This document shows, piece after piece, positions 44,312 to 54,378 of a stretch of DNA of 64,000 nt. The position numbers and the translations under genes were made by a program. The notes under the pieces are model-generated. The model was not told the DNA's origin. It made no database searches and was given only the letters and a program-made list of their open reading frames with translations. The DNA comes from Usnea hakonensis (taxonomy: Eukaryota > Ascomycota > Lecanoromycetes > Lecanorales > Parmeliaceae): NCBI GenBank assembly GCA_013423325.1, contig BLJB01000164.1, positions 62,001-126,000 on the forward strand, read 5' to 3'. Position 1 is the stretch's first letter, and every line of letters starts with the position of its first letter.

Positions 44312-45894
44312 ATGGAATCCCCAGCTGCCACCGCATTCAAGTCGAAGCTTCGTTTTCACGGAAGGCCGTTAAATAGTCGGAACAATAGCATGCGCAGCGC
44401 CCAGAGCATACCTCGAGAAAACGGCACTTCCTCAGGTGGCGTCATCAGTTCCATAAATGAACATGTAGACGAGCATACTTCCCTCCTCGAGAGGTCCTTC
44501 AAGAACTCAAACGGCGTTTACCTATGGGAGGACGATGAGAGACCCTTTGTCAAGTGGCCAGCGTATTTTGGGCTCAAGGTGCAGCAGACCTTGACGAGCA
44601 ATCCCGTCAATGTACTTCTGGTCTTCGTGCCGTTGGGCATCGTCTCTGGAGCTGTGGGTTGGAGTCCAGCTGCGACCTTTATCCTGAATTTCCTCGCCAT
44701 TATACCGCTCGCCTCCCTGCTCAGCTTCGCGACCGAAGAATTATCAGCAAAGCTAGGACAGACATTGGGAGGGCTGCTTAATGCGACCTTTGGGAACGCC
44801 GTCGAATTGATTGTATGGACGAGCTGCCCTCATAATGTGTCGTTGGAGCTAATTGAGTCTGTAGGTTAGCATCGTTGCACTCAAGGATAACCAAATTCGC
44901 ATCGTCCAGTCATCCATGCTCGGTTCAATCCTTTCCAACATCCTTCTCGTTCTCGGTTGCTGTTTTCTCGCCGGTGGCATCAAATATCCGGAGCAGAGGT
45001 TCAACAGCATAGTAGCCTCGACCATGTCTTCCCTCATGGTCGTCTCGACTGCTTCCCTGATCATCCCAGCAACACTATACGGTCTTATGAAAAACTCTGC
45101 CTCAGACTCAGACGAAGACGATACTCTCTTGATACTCTCCCATGGGACCGCCGTCATACTCCTACTGCTATATGTCCTATATCTATTCTTTCAGTTGAAG
45201 ACACACAAAGACCTTTTTGATGATGAGGAGGAAAATAGTGGCGAGCAAGATGAAGGCAGAGTTCTTTCTCCTCCGGCCGCAGGCGTTGCTCTTGTCATCG
45301 TCACTGTTCTTGTTGCTGTTTGTGCAGAATACCTTGTGGACAGTATTGATAGCATTGTCGAAACGGCCCACATTTCAAAAACTTTTATTGGCCTTGTGTT
45401 GCTTCCTATAGTTGGCAATGCAGCTGAGCATGTAACGGCAGTTGTGGTGGCTTTGAAAGATAAGATGGACTTGGCGATCGGAGTTGCGATTGGGAGCAGT
45501 ATGCAGATCGCGCTGCTTGTGACGCCGTTCCTAGTCATTTTGGGATGGATAATGGACAGGCCAATGACCTTGCACTTCGAGACCTTCGAGACAGTGGTGT
45601 TCTTTCTAAGTGTGCTGATCACGAGCTATGTGATTGCCGTGAGTCTTTGCCTCTGATTATGAGCAACCGGTTCAAGGGAAGCTGACGATTGGGCAGGATG
45701 GAAAGTCAAATTACCTTGAGGGTGCCATGCTTCTTGGGATGTACACAATTATTGCTCTCGCGTTTGTAAGTCTTGTTGTCGATAGCCTTTTATTGACTTC
45801 GGCTCGCGCTAACAGGTTCCAGTTTGTGTACCCGGATGATATCAAAAGTTCGGGACTCGATCTGCTGTCAAGGCTGCCTGGTGGCTCGTCATAG
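44312..45894 (+). CDS. CAX-type vacuolar Ca2+/H+ antiporter (Vcx1-like)
   Basis: Four exons: 44312-44812, 44865-45638, 45697-45765 and 45823-45894, 471 residues. Both cation-exchanger repeats are present. The first has LNATFGNAVELIVSIVALKDNQIRIVQSSMLGSILSNILLVLGCC, the second VLLPIVGNAAEHVTAVVVALKDKMDLAIGVAIGSSMQIALLV; each carries the GNAxE signature with its conserved Glu. About eleven hydrophobic segments are seen, with an acidic loop (DEEENSGEQDE) in the middle, as in fungal CAX proteins. It should exchange cytosolic Ca2+ for vacuolar H+. The N-terminal 85 residues are polar and may be a regulatory tail. Exon 2 starts exactly at the conserved VSIVALKD; the small exons 3 and 4 restore the family C-terminus. 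Confidence 0.94.
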
Positions 45895-46237
45895 CCATTT
45901 ATCCAGTCAAATATTTTGTACACAATAGCTTTTGTACATATCTTATCGCTGCGGCCAATCGCAATGACAAATAACACACCGCTGTTACACCATACCCAAA
46001 GGTACCTTGACCCTGATGCCGTAGATCAATACTATCTGTCGCATACCGCTATCTGAGATGAGCGCGGAGTTTGTAGCCTACCCGTATTCGTATTCCCGCA
46101 TTCAGGGTTCAACAATTGAATCGACCCGAAATGTACATAAAGTAAACATCCCCCAACCTTCCTCTCACATACTTCTCCTTTCCTCTCATATGCATTCGCC
46201 CATTATCAATCTTTGATTGCCCAACCACACTGCAAAT
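45895..46237. promoter_or_regulatory. Promoter of the DUF1295 gene
   Basis: A 343-bp gap between two plus-strand genes, with CT-rich sequence at about 46145-46195 just upstream of the start codon. A GGTACCTTG motif is at about 46001. Nothing else was seen. Confidence 0.45.
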
Positions 46238-47349
46238 ATGGCAGTTCTATCCACCCTCCTGCATGCCACCACCTTCTCCCGCCCCTTTCTCTCCACCCTC
46301 ATCCCTTCCATCGCCCTCGCCTACACCCTCCAAGCCGCTGTCGCGGTTCCTTCCATAATTGCCCAGACTGAGCGATTCTACGATCTCTCAGGCTCCCTCA
46401 CCTACCTATCCTGCACGGCACTGGCTCTGTACCTGCCCACGATCCGAGCACGACATGCGGCAGCTGCCATAGGTGCAATCAAGCCGGCCTGGCCGAGCAT
46501 TCTGGGAGCCCTCAGAGGCGTGAGCGGAGCGGGGCTGAACTGGAGACAGGTGGTTCTGAGTGCCGCGGTGAGCATATGGGCGACAAGATGTGAGTATCTT
46601 CAAAAGTCCCATTCAGCAAGACATGATCATGCTCCTGCATTTATGATCCCCCTCTCTACATGAACTCTCCTCCAAGAAAATGGGCTAAAAACATGCTTTC
46701 CGCAAACCCCACAGTGGGAACCTACCTTTTCCAGCGCATCACCGCCGACGGTTCCGATTCCCGCTTCGACGACATTCGACAATCCCCACCGAAATTCCTC
46801 GGCGCCTTCTTCGCGCAAGCCACGTGGGTATCCCTCTGCCTAATGCCCGTCCTCGCCATCAACTCCCTCCCCGTCTCGCTCTTCGCCTCCTTACCCGCGG
46901 CAGTCGGCATTACGGACCTGATTGGCATCCTACTCTACGTGGGCGGTCTCTCTTTTGAAGTAGTGGCCGACCGCCAAAAGAATGCGTGGGTGCAGGAGAA
47001 GAAGGAGAAGAAACACGAGGAGGATTTCCTGACGAGGGGGTTGTGGGGGAAAAGTCGGCATCCGAATTATTTCGGCGAGGCTACGTTGTGGACTGGTATC
47101 GCGACCGTTGCGGGAGGGGTGCTGATGAGTGGGCCGGGGCAGGTGGGGATGGGGTTGGCAGGATGGGGGGTTCTGGGCAAGATGATTGCGGCGGGGGTGT
47201 GTGGTGTTAGTCCGGCTTTTGTGAGGTTCTTGTTGCTCAAGGTCAGTGGGGTGCCGATGAGTGAGGGCAAGTATGATAAGCGGTACGGTGATAGGGAAGA
47301 CTATCAGAAGTGGAAGAGGGAGACGCCAATGTTCTTCCCGAAGCTGTGA
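46238..47349 (+). CDS. DUF1295 membrane protein (steroid 5-alpha-reductase-like)
   Basis: Two exons: 46238-46589 and 46715-47349, 328 residues. The 125-nt intron joins WATR to LGTYLFQRI, in frame. There are six or seven hydrophobic segments. The C-terminal signature GLWGKSRHPNYFGE (about residues 226-239), with RYGDREDYQKWKRETPMFFPK at the end, is that of DUF1295 and the related 5-alpha-reductase C-terminal domain, which bind NADPH and reduce double bonds in steroid-like lipids. The substrate is unknown. It is convergent with the GH81 gene downstream. The start ATG 46238 sits after a CT-rich leader. Confidence 0.9.
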
Positions 47350-47666
47350 ATGCTGACCCAGTGGACGACTTTGAGTCAGTCGTCTCAACAGTCAGTCGTA
47401 TATATGTTACGTGGAAGGCTCTTGTGTTTGTAGATCGGCAACTCAATTCTATAGAAATTTCCTCTCTTACCGGTAGTTGAAACACTATGAATATGGGTGA
47501 GATTATGCCCTTACGAAGTATACCATTGTATTATCATTATTTCGCACAAGCCCAATTCGAAGCCAGCTACAACGCCAGCATCCAACGCCAGCACCCATAT
47601 TCTCCCCCACATACTTACCCTCCACCTCTTCTTCTACAAGCCCCCCTCTCTTCTTTCCGATCCCCT
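47350..47666. other. Intergenic between converging genes
   Basis: A 317-bp gap between the 3' ends of the DUF1295 gene (plus) and the GH81 gene (minus). It should hold both 3' UTRs. No other signal was seen. Confidence 0.4.
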
Positions 47667-50600
47667 CTAAAGTCCCCCAATCGCAGCGGCAAACGCCAAA
47701 TACCACGTCCTAGACGCACCGCCATCGATCCACGACCCGTCAAAATTCTGCTGCGCGAAGAAATCCCAGCTCTGCCGCGGATCTATGCACGCTAGATTCC
47801 CATACAGGACACCTTTCCAGCCGCCAGCGATGGTGCTGGCAGGGTAGGGGGACGTGCGATTAAAGTAGGTTTCCCATTCTTCGGCTATGAAGGTAGGGTT
47901 GCGCGTCAGCGGTGAAGAAGGGTTGAGGGGCATCATGTGGATCCCCTGGATGTACTCTGGATTTTTGCCGAAGTAAGTTGTATGGTCGATTTTATTCTCG
48001 AAGAGCTGTGTGTGTTGGTTAGTGGGTATTGATTGAGGGCTAGGAGGGAAGGGAGGACTTGCGATGCCGGTGACTTTGTTGTCTATAAAATTGGCCGGTT
48101 GGTTTTTGTTAAAACTCGACAACAGGAAGTATTCATCGAAAGTCCTCGCTAGAATCGAGAGCATAAGATTCCCTCTCGCCTCCATTGACGAGTCGCCGAT
48201 CACGCGTCCCCACATTTTCATTGCGTACGCAAAGAAGGCGTCTTCGGACGATGATTCTTCGTCTTTGCCGTCCCATAATTCGAAGAGGCCTGCGGCGAAC
48301 GAGTGACCATGATACCAATCGAACATTCGAGAAAAGGCAAACATGTTGTCTTGCGTGCTTGGATTCGCAGCATCTCGTACAAGGCCATTGACCCAGGCTT
48401 CGTTGAGGGGAAGCCAGGAGGGGTCGAGATAAGCTATGACAGCAGCAGTATAGATGAAGTAGCCATAGTGAAAATGATGGTCATTGCTATGTTTTAACGT
48501 CAGCGAGCCATGTACAAGAGGCATTTTTGAATCTCGGACGATGCAAACGATTCACCGAGACAGGTCTTAGGAGCCCGAGACTGAGCCCAAATAGGCAATA
48601 GGAACTTGGGATACACATACTAATATGTGTTGCCGAAATCTTGACCAGCTTCAAATGGCTGAACACCCTCGTGTGTAGTGTAACTGACCGAGGAAACTAT
48701 GCCATTCCACACTGTATCATATACCAGTGGCCAGGTTTGCTGGTTAGTTGCAAACACAGCAAAGGCTCCTATGACGCGAAGTGAGCATTTGCTCCCCAAG
48801 AAAGGTTTTCAGAGTCTACCTTTAAGTTCGTTCAACCCCTGGTTCGCCAGGTTGGGTTCCCTCAATAATTCGTGTGTAGTGTATACAAGCATTGCAAATT
48901 TGGCCAAAGCCTTCCCACTGAAATACATGCTGTCTAGATTGGTCTGGGCATTATAGTCTTGATTAATCTCAGAGACAGCTACCTGTCGGATGAGCTGTTT
49001 TGCACCTTCAGAAATGGTCATTTTAGTGTTGGTTCTCGGAGTCCAAGGCGCGAACCCAATGTCCAAGGGCAGGCTTTGCTCCTGCATCGTCCAGCTATGA
49101 AAAGTTAACTGTCAGCTTTTCTGCGTCGAGCAACAGAGGATTTCTGCGTCGAGCAACAGAGGATAACAAAACGATTTGTGCACCCAATAGTTGTTTTGCG
49201 CCTCAGGCTGTAGTCCAATCTATGACGTAGTGCAAATGTACATACCTATCAGCGATAACGGCTGTGGCGACTCCTTTCGTGGTTGTCTGGAGCTGTAGAT
49301 TTGTCTTGCACTGGGCGGTTGCGCTGTCAAAAGACTGAACATGATGTGGTAGAGCGTACATTAGAAGTGGAGGGCGTGCCTGACTTATTAATCCTTCACT
49401 CCGCCATGAGATAGTGTATGTACCGACATTATTCAACGTAGAGCCTGTGACCGTTGCAGTGGTGGGGTAGATACCCGCGGACTTGTCATAAGTCGCTTCG
49501 ACTTCCGCTCCAGCAGGATTCTTCGCAACTTGCATCATACCTGACCAGAATCGCAGTCCCTGTATACGCGTGTTGGACACAAGCTGCAGGCGAGGATCTT
49601 GGTGGTTATTTGGTATTGCGTAAAGAAGCCAGTTTTTGCCATCTTCTAGGATAATTCGATACTTGAAGACACCGAACCTTGGCGAGGCTACCTGTGTGAC
49701 AGATCGGAAGAAAATACTGCTTTGCAGCGTAGGCATGAGAGTGTTGTAGATCCCAGTTACAAAACCCATGCCCTGAACAAGCGGAAAAGTGATGTTGGAG
49801 GAAGACCCTGATTGGGGCGAGAGAATCGCGTTAGCCGAGAAAGCCTGCAAGTTGGAGGTAGTCAAGACCGTGGAAGACCCCAATTCCACTGCGGACAGGA
49901 TGAGTGATTGAATGCCAATAGGATTGATGAAGTACTGTATTGGCGCTCCTGGTAGGGCAGTGTTTTGTGGTCCTTCAGCTCTCTGGTTTGCATCGATATG
50001 AGACTTAACGGATTCTGTGTCAGTATATCTCTTCAACCACAAAATTTGAGTTGTGCGACCAGTATTAGGAATGTTCTGCTCCCGCACATGTGCCGCGACC
50101 CGTAAAGCAACCGTAGTAGGGCGAAAGAGCTCCGAAAACATAACTTACGACAGCCATGCCCCAGCTGCCAGCATTGCCGCTTCCTTTGCTCCATGTCACA
50201 GAGTATGGATGGGTCCAGACCCCTTGGCCCTGGCTTCCAAGGAACAAGTTGCTATAGAACTTGTTCGTTGAAACCGGGCTGTCTTGTGGGGCCTATAGAG
50301 GAGTATCAGAAATTCGACAGATTAAAGCCTTTTAGGAACATCCATGACTCACTATTCCAAGTCTGGGGACTGGATGATTTCCTCTGGGGATTATCTGATT
50401 TGGCAATGGTCCAGTAGCAACCGGCAGGAAACAGTTCGTGGCTCCTCTTCTCTCCATGTTCGACGGGAGGTCACTCTCTGATAACGGCAAAGCTGTAGGA
50501 CTGCTCGTGGATCTCGTAAGCAACGCTATCGATGACCGAGAATAGTTCGTGATCGGTGACAGGTTTGGCGAGGATATCGCTGTCAGTACGATAGGCGGTG

Positions 50601-50940
50601 GTGTATAGATTGGAAATGGCTGTATAGACGGGTTGTTCGTTTCGAGGCTTGTAACAATGATCTGGTCTATTTCAGTTCGTTGCTTCTTTGAATAGGGAAC
50701 CATGAACTCTATGGTTACTAGGACGTGAGAGTAACAACTACTGACCCCTTTTGTACCAGGGACCTTGTCTTTAACTATTGTTGAGGGAGGGAACTGGGTA
50801 GTAAAGGTATTCTTCCAGGTGCTCGATGTGGGGAAAAGGCTGTTTGCAACGCCGGTTGGTAGAGCAACGACTTGAGTTTCCTGTGAACACATCAGCAAGG
50901 ATAGGAGCACGAGGAGTCGCGTCAAGGACGTCATATTCAT
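47667..50940 (-). CDS. Secreted endo-1,3-beta-glucanase, glycoside hydrolase family 81
   Basis: Seven exons: 50940-50353, 50292-50149, 50003-49246, 49094-48820, 48768-48621, 48486-48063 and 48005-47667; 891 residues. Signal peptide: MTSLTRLLVLLSLLMCS. A Ser/Thr/Pro linker follows, then the GH81 fold from about residue 175 (NHPVPRLGI, PVSTNKFYSNLFLG, WTHPYSVTW). Key stretches are DFGNTYYNDHHFHYGYFIYTAAVIA, FDWYHGHSFAAGLFELWDGKDEESSSED with candidate catalytic acids, and NKVTGI-LFENKIDHTTYFG. The enzyme should cut beta-1,3-glucan in septum or wall remodelling or in mycoparasitism. The sixth intron (48006-48062) needs a GC donor; it is 57 nt and frame-neutral, so an unspliced product of 19 extra residues is conceivable. 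Whether exon 1 holds another intron is unclear. Confidence 0.92.
48006..48062 (-). other. GC-AG intron in the GH81 gene
   Basis: 57 nt, starting GCAAGT and ending CACACAG, with CACTAACC before the acceptor. Removing it joins VTGI directly to LFENKIDHTTYFG, as in the family. Because 57 is a multiple of three, retention leaves the frame open. Confidence 0.75.
49118..49163. repeat. 23-bp perfect tandem duplication in a GH81 intron
   Basis: Two adjacent identical 23-bp copies (unit begins TTTCTGCGTCGAGCAACAGA) lie within the third intron of the GH81 gene (49095-49245), lengthening it to 151 nt. Confidence 0.95.
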
Positions 50941-52008
50941 GAAAAGAGTAGAGCGTATAGTAGTTGGAATAGCCATCAAGCTGAGTTCACAAGCCAAACG
51001 GAAATAGTCTTGTTCAGAGTCCGAGATGCCGGGTTCTGACAAGATGCATTGCGTGTATTTCTACTAAGATTTTCTAAGACGATTGAATAGCAATAGCTTC
51101 AGATGAGACATGTCATGATCTTTGTGCTTCGGATGGGATCAAGGATGTGTAAGATGAATGTGCATGATTTGTTCGTAAATACGATGCAAAAAGCAGGATA
51201 GATATTCTGTCAGCAGGAGCCAATCCGCGTGTACATAGCATTCCAGGGAGAACAGGCAACGCAGATCACATATGCACAGATGTGAAGCAATACGTTGTAT
51301 GGAGAATCAAATGGTATGTATGAGACAAGAACCTACTCAACTGAGTAGGGGAGCCAACTCGAGCGGGACTACATTCCTCGTGGATAGGTCCTGCGAGAAT
51401 GCTCATAATCATTGACGATGTCTCGTAGCTTCTTTAAGATCTTGCAAAGAGAAGAAGACAGCGAGGTTGGCTGAAGCAAAGGACCAGGTCCATCAAGAAG
51501 AGCATTGGCTTTGCTGAATTGTGCTCTTCATGAGTAAAATAGTGGACGTCTTCAGCCCTACGACAGCGTGGCAAATAGTTATCCCGACTCCGATTGTTCC
51601 GCAAATGGTGATCCTCGGACATGGCTCCATGGCTCGGCCGAGGCTGCTGAGGTCATTAATGCGTTGCTGTCGTACTCTTCGGCTTACATATGATGGAAGC
51701 TGAATTGTCAAAGAGTGCTTGCATATCATGCGTACGAGACCGACCGATGTTAGTGTGCATCTCTGTACTCTATCGGGCTGTTCTTCATCTTTGATACTTT
51801 AAACATCCAGCCAAAAAAAGCATGGAGAAATTCCTCTGAGCAACGACCCAAACGCGAGCCTCGCGTAGGTATACAGTCGGATCATCCCTTCAAGATCCGA
51901 GCTTTGTCACTCCAGACTGTTATGCATCTCCTCATGCTGTAAAGTGACAAGTTTAGGAGATGTGGTGCACTACCCGCTTTAGCCATTTCCTCTGAACACG
52001 ATTGACTG
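50941..52008. promoter_or_regulatory. Divergent promoter between the GH81 and Mnn1-like genes
   Basis: A 1.07-kb gap between two start codons pointing away from each other. Short overlapping frames at 51434-51729 lack domains. No repeat or RNA gene was recognised. Confidence 0.4.
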
Positions 52009-53918
52009 ATGAAGCTTGACGGAAGAAACACCCATGGGAGACTTGCTCTCTTAGGCGCGGTCTCTCTCATCCTTGCCATCGCACTTTATTTCACTTTGAC
52101 GAGCTCAAGCTTCAAAGCCTCGAGACAGCAAGGCGCATTTGAAGAGTCTTTGGTAAACATCCATGATCACCAGCGACCTACTACTCTTGGTTATCTCCAT
52201 AGCGCCCAAGAAGCTACATCCGAACTGGAAGTTTTGCTTGAGAAGGATCTAGCGTCATCAGACCTTTCGGGGAAAGGTCAGCGTGTTTCGGCTCTCTCGA
52301 CTCTACTTGAGGCCATCATCGAAGACCCTACCATTCCTCGAGACAACTTCCTTCGTTTTCTGACCCATGAGTTTAGCTGGTGGAGGCATTCGAGCGAGAC
52401 GTACTTGCCATATGGAGAAAAAATAGAAGCAAAAGTGGGCATTGTCATGTGCGTGGGACAGAAGGATCTTGTCCTTGCTGCGCAGAACATCCGGACCCTT
52501 CGCAATGTACTTAGGTCAACACTCCCAATCCAGATCTTCTACGCTGGCGAGCACGATTTTTCATGGGAAAAGCAGAAACAGTTGGGGAATCTTGCTCCCA
52601 ACATTGATTTTCTGAACATTTTGGATTTCTACGACGACACGATTGCCGGGATAAATGACAGTCTGGTGGATAATGGCTGGGTCATGAAGCCGTTCGCCCT
52701 GGTATGTGGTTTTGGACTCCATGAATTTTCTTTCGAGTCGAATTCTGACAGGCGAGACACCTTGGCACTATCTAACTTGTAGACGTATTTCAAGCTTCAT
52801 CATCCCGTCAAATAGGAAATGCTGACCCGGAAACCATGATCTAGCTTGCCAGCGGATTCCAAAAAGCCATACTTGTTGATGCGGACACCATTTTCTTGCA
52901 GCGGCCCGATTCCTATTTTAATGACGATATTCATCTGAAAGAGACAGGAACATTGTTCTATCACGACCGAGCGGTCAAGGGAGGCTATACAGGGTTCGTC
53001 CCTCTCGGGGAAACCTGTTTTTCTTGGGACCAAGGCCTGAGTTACTAGAGATGTCGCGGGAGCAACAGGATCCTTCCACTCCTCAGACCTGTTCAGTAAC
53101 CCTGGCACTTGGCTTGATGAACTATTGCTGACTCTGGCTTCTGCGTAGATGGATTGATACCTTAAAATGGATCAAAGAAGTGCTCAAAGACCGGAAGCCT
53201 AGCGCCGTGCTGAGGGAAAGCATCTTTTGGACGGCAAAGCTGGAGCACCAACAAGAGTCCGGCGTTGTTTTCATGGTGAGTGCATACTAAAGAGGAATTG
53301 ATCCCCAATTGGTAGCACATTTGGGTTCCAAGATAGTCTTGGGAGCAATGAAGCATAATGCCTAAAACATTGAGTCTTTTGCTCCAGACAAGTAATACTG
53401 ACCATATGCAGGACAAGGGGAAGCCCGGTGTTTTCATGAGTTTGGCCTTTGCAACCTGGATGAATACCAAGTTACCCCGGCAGTATATCTACGAGCATGT
53501 CTTCGGCGATAAGGAGACTTTCTGGCTGAGTTGTGAGCTCACTTCCACACCATATTATTTCAACCCCTTCTACACCGGCATGATAGGTCATTATGAGGAG
53601 GGAGCAAAAGAGATGTGCAGCGTCCAACTCTTACATCTTGACTCGAATGGGAAACCATTCTGGCTTAACGGGGGATTGAGAGAAAACAAGAGGCTAGATC
53701 ACGAACTCGGTCAAAAGGATCTAGCATCACTTACAAGTTATATCCAGGCAGGTGCAACGTGGCCCGAGCAACCTAGGTGGCGCTACTTAAAGCACGGCGT
53801 GTTCTGTACCGACGCGAATACGGAGAAGGTGAGAAGCGTTGAAAAGGCTGGGTTGACTAAAATTATTGACGATATGATGATTGAAGCCACTGAGGTGGAT
53901 AAAATGTTTCCGGATTAA
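52009..53918 (+). CDS. Mnn1-family alpha-1,3-mannosyltransferase (Golgi, type II membrane protein)
   Basis: Four exons: 52009-52701, 52845-52993, 53149-53275 and 53412-53918, 491 residues. A short cytosolic tail is followed by one membrane anchor (about 12-31, LALLGAVSLILAIALYF) and a stem, the layout of Golgi glycosyltransferases. The catalytic domain has VGIVMCVGQKDLVLAAQNIRTLR, PIQIFYAGEHD, and LASGFQKAILVDADTIFLQRP with the metal-binding DAD (about 243-245). It continues with ALLFYHDR-like GTLFYHDR, ESIFWTAKLEHQQESG and YIYEHVFGDKETFWLSCEL. It should transfer mannose from GDP-mannose onto protein glycans. Its three introns (143, 155 and 136 nt) are all longer than average here. It shares a divergent promoter with the GH81 glucanase gene. 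Confidence 0.9.
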
Positions 53919-54378
53919 GCATGAGAGAAAACGTATCTTGGATACAAGATATCAGCAACCTGCTCGATCTGGCATGGAAGAAGTACTATCTGTTAGACTC
54001 CAGATCATGGCCTCACGATGCCACGCAAAACGGTCGACAACCCTGTCCAACGGAGAAAGAACAGGGGACATGACAGTGGCACCAGCATCCGTTGCAAGGA
54101 ACGGATCTTCCAGAGCTCTTTGGACGCGAGCCTTGACCGACTCGCGCTTACATTGACCCAGCAGTCGAATATCCAGCATGTAGAGAGGCATCAGAATGAA
54201 GCTACGCAATCGTGGGCTAGCTCATCGTGGATGAAAACTGTCTAAATGTGACAGTAAAATTGATCTCAATGTATTGTGCGAGATCTCACAGCATAATATT
54301 TTCAAAGCATCTTAAGCCTACATACTAGTGCTACAAGCATCTTAAAGGCTGGTGCGTATTCTTTGTGACCACATTTCC
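53919..54378. other. Intergenic between converging genes
   Basis: A 460-bp gap between the 3' ends of the Mnn1-like gene (plus) and UTP14 (minus). Short frames here are not conserved. A CTAGTG/CATCTTAAAG near-repeat lies at about 54308-54350. Nothing else was seen. Confidence 0.4.

Noticed and set aside
46930..47388. 152-codon antisense frame over the DUF1295 gene
   Set aside because: It is a GC-rich shadow of a well supported exon on the other strand.
50662..50755. Possible extra intron (GTCAGT...CCAG) in exon 1 of the GH81 gene
   Set aside because: Removing its 94 nt shifts the frame, while the unspliced frame stays open to the conserved domain.
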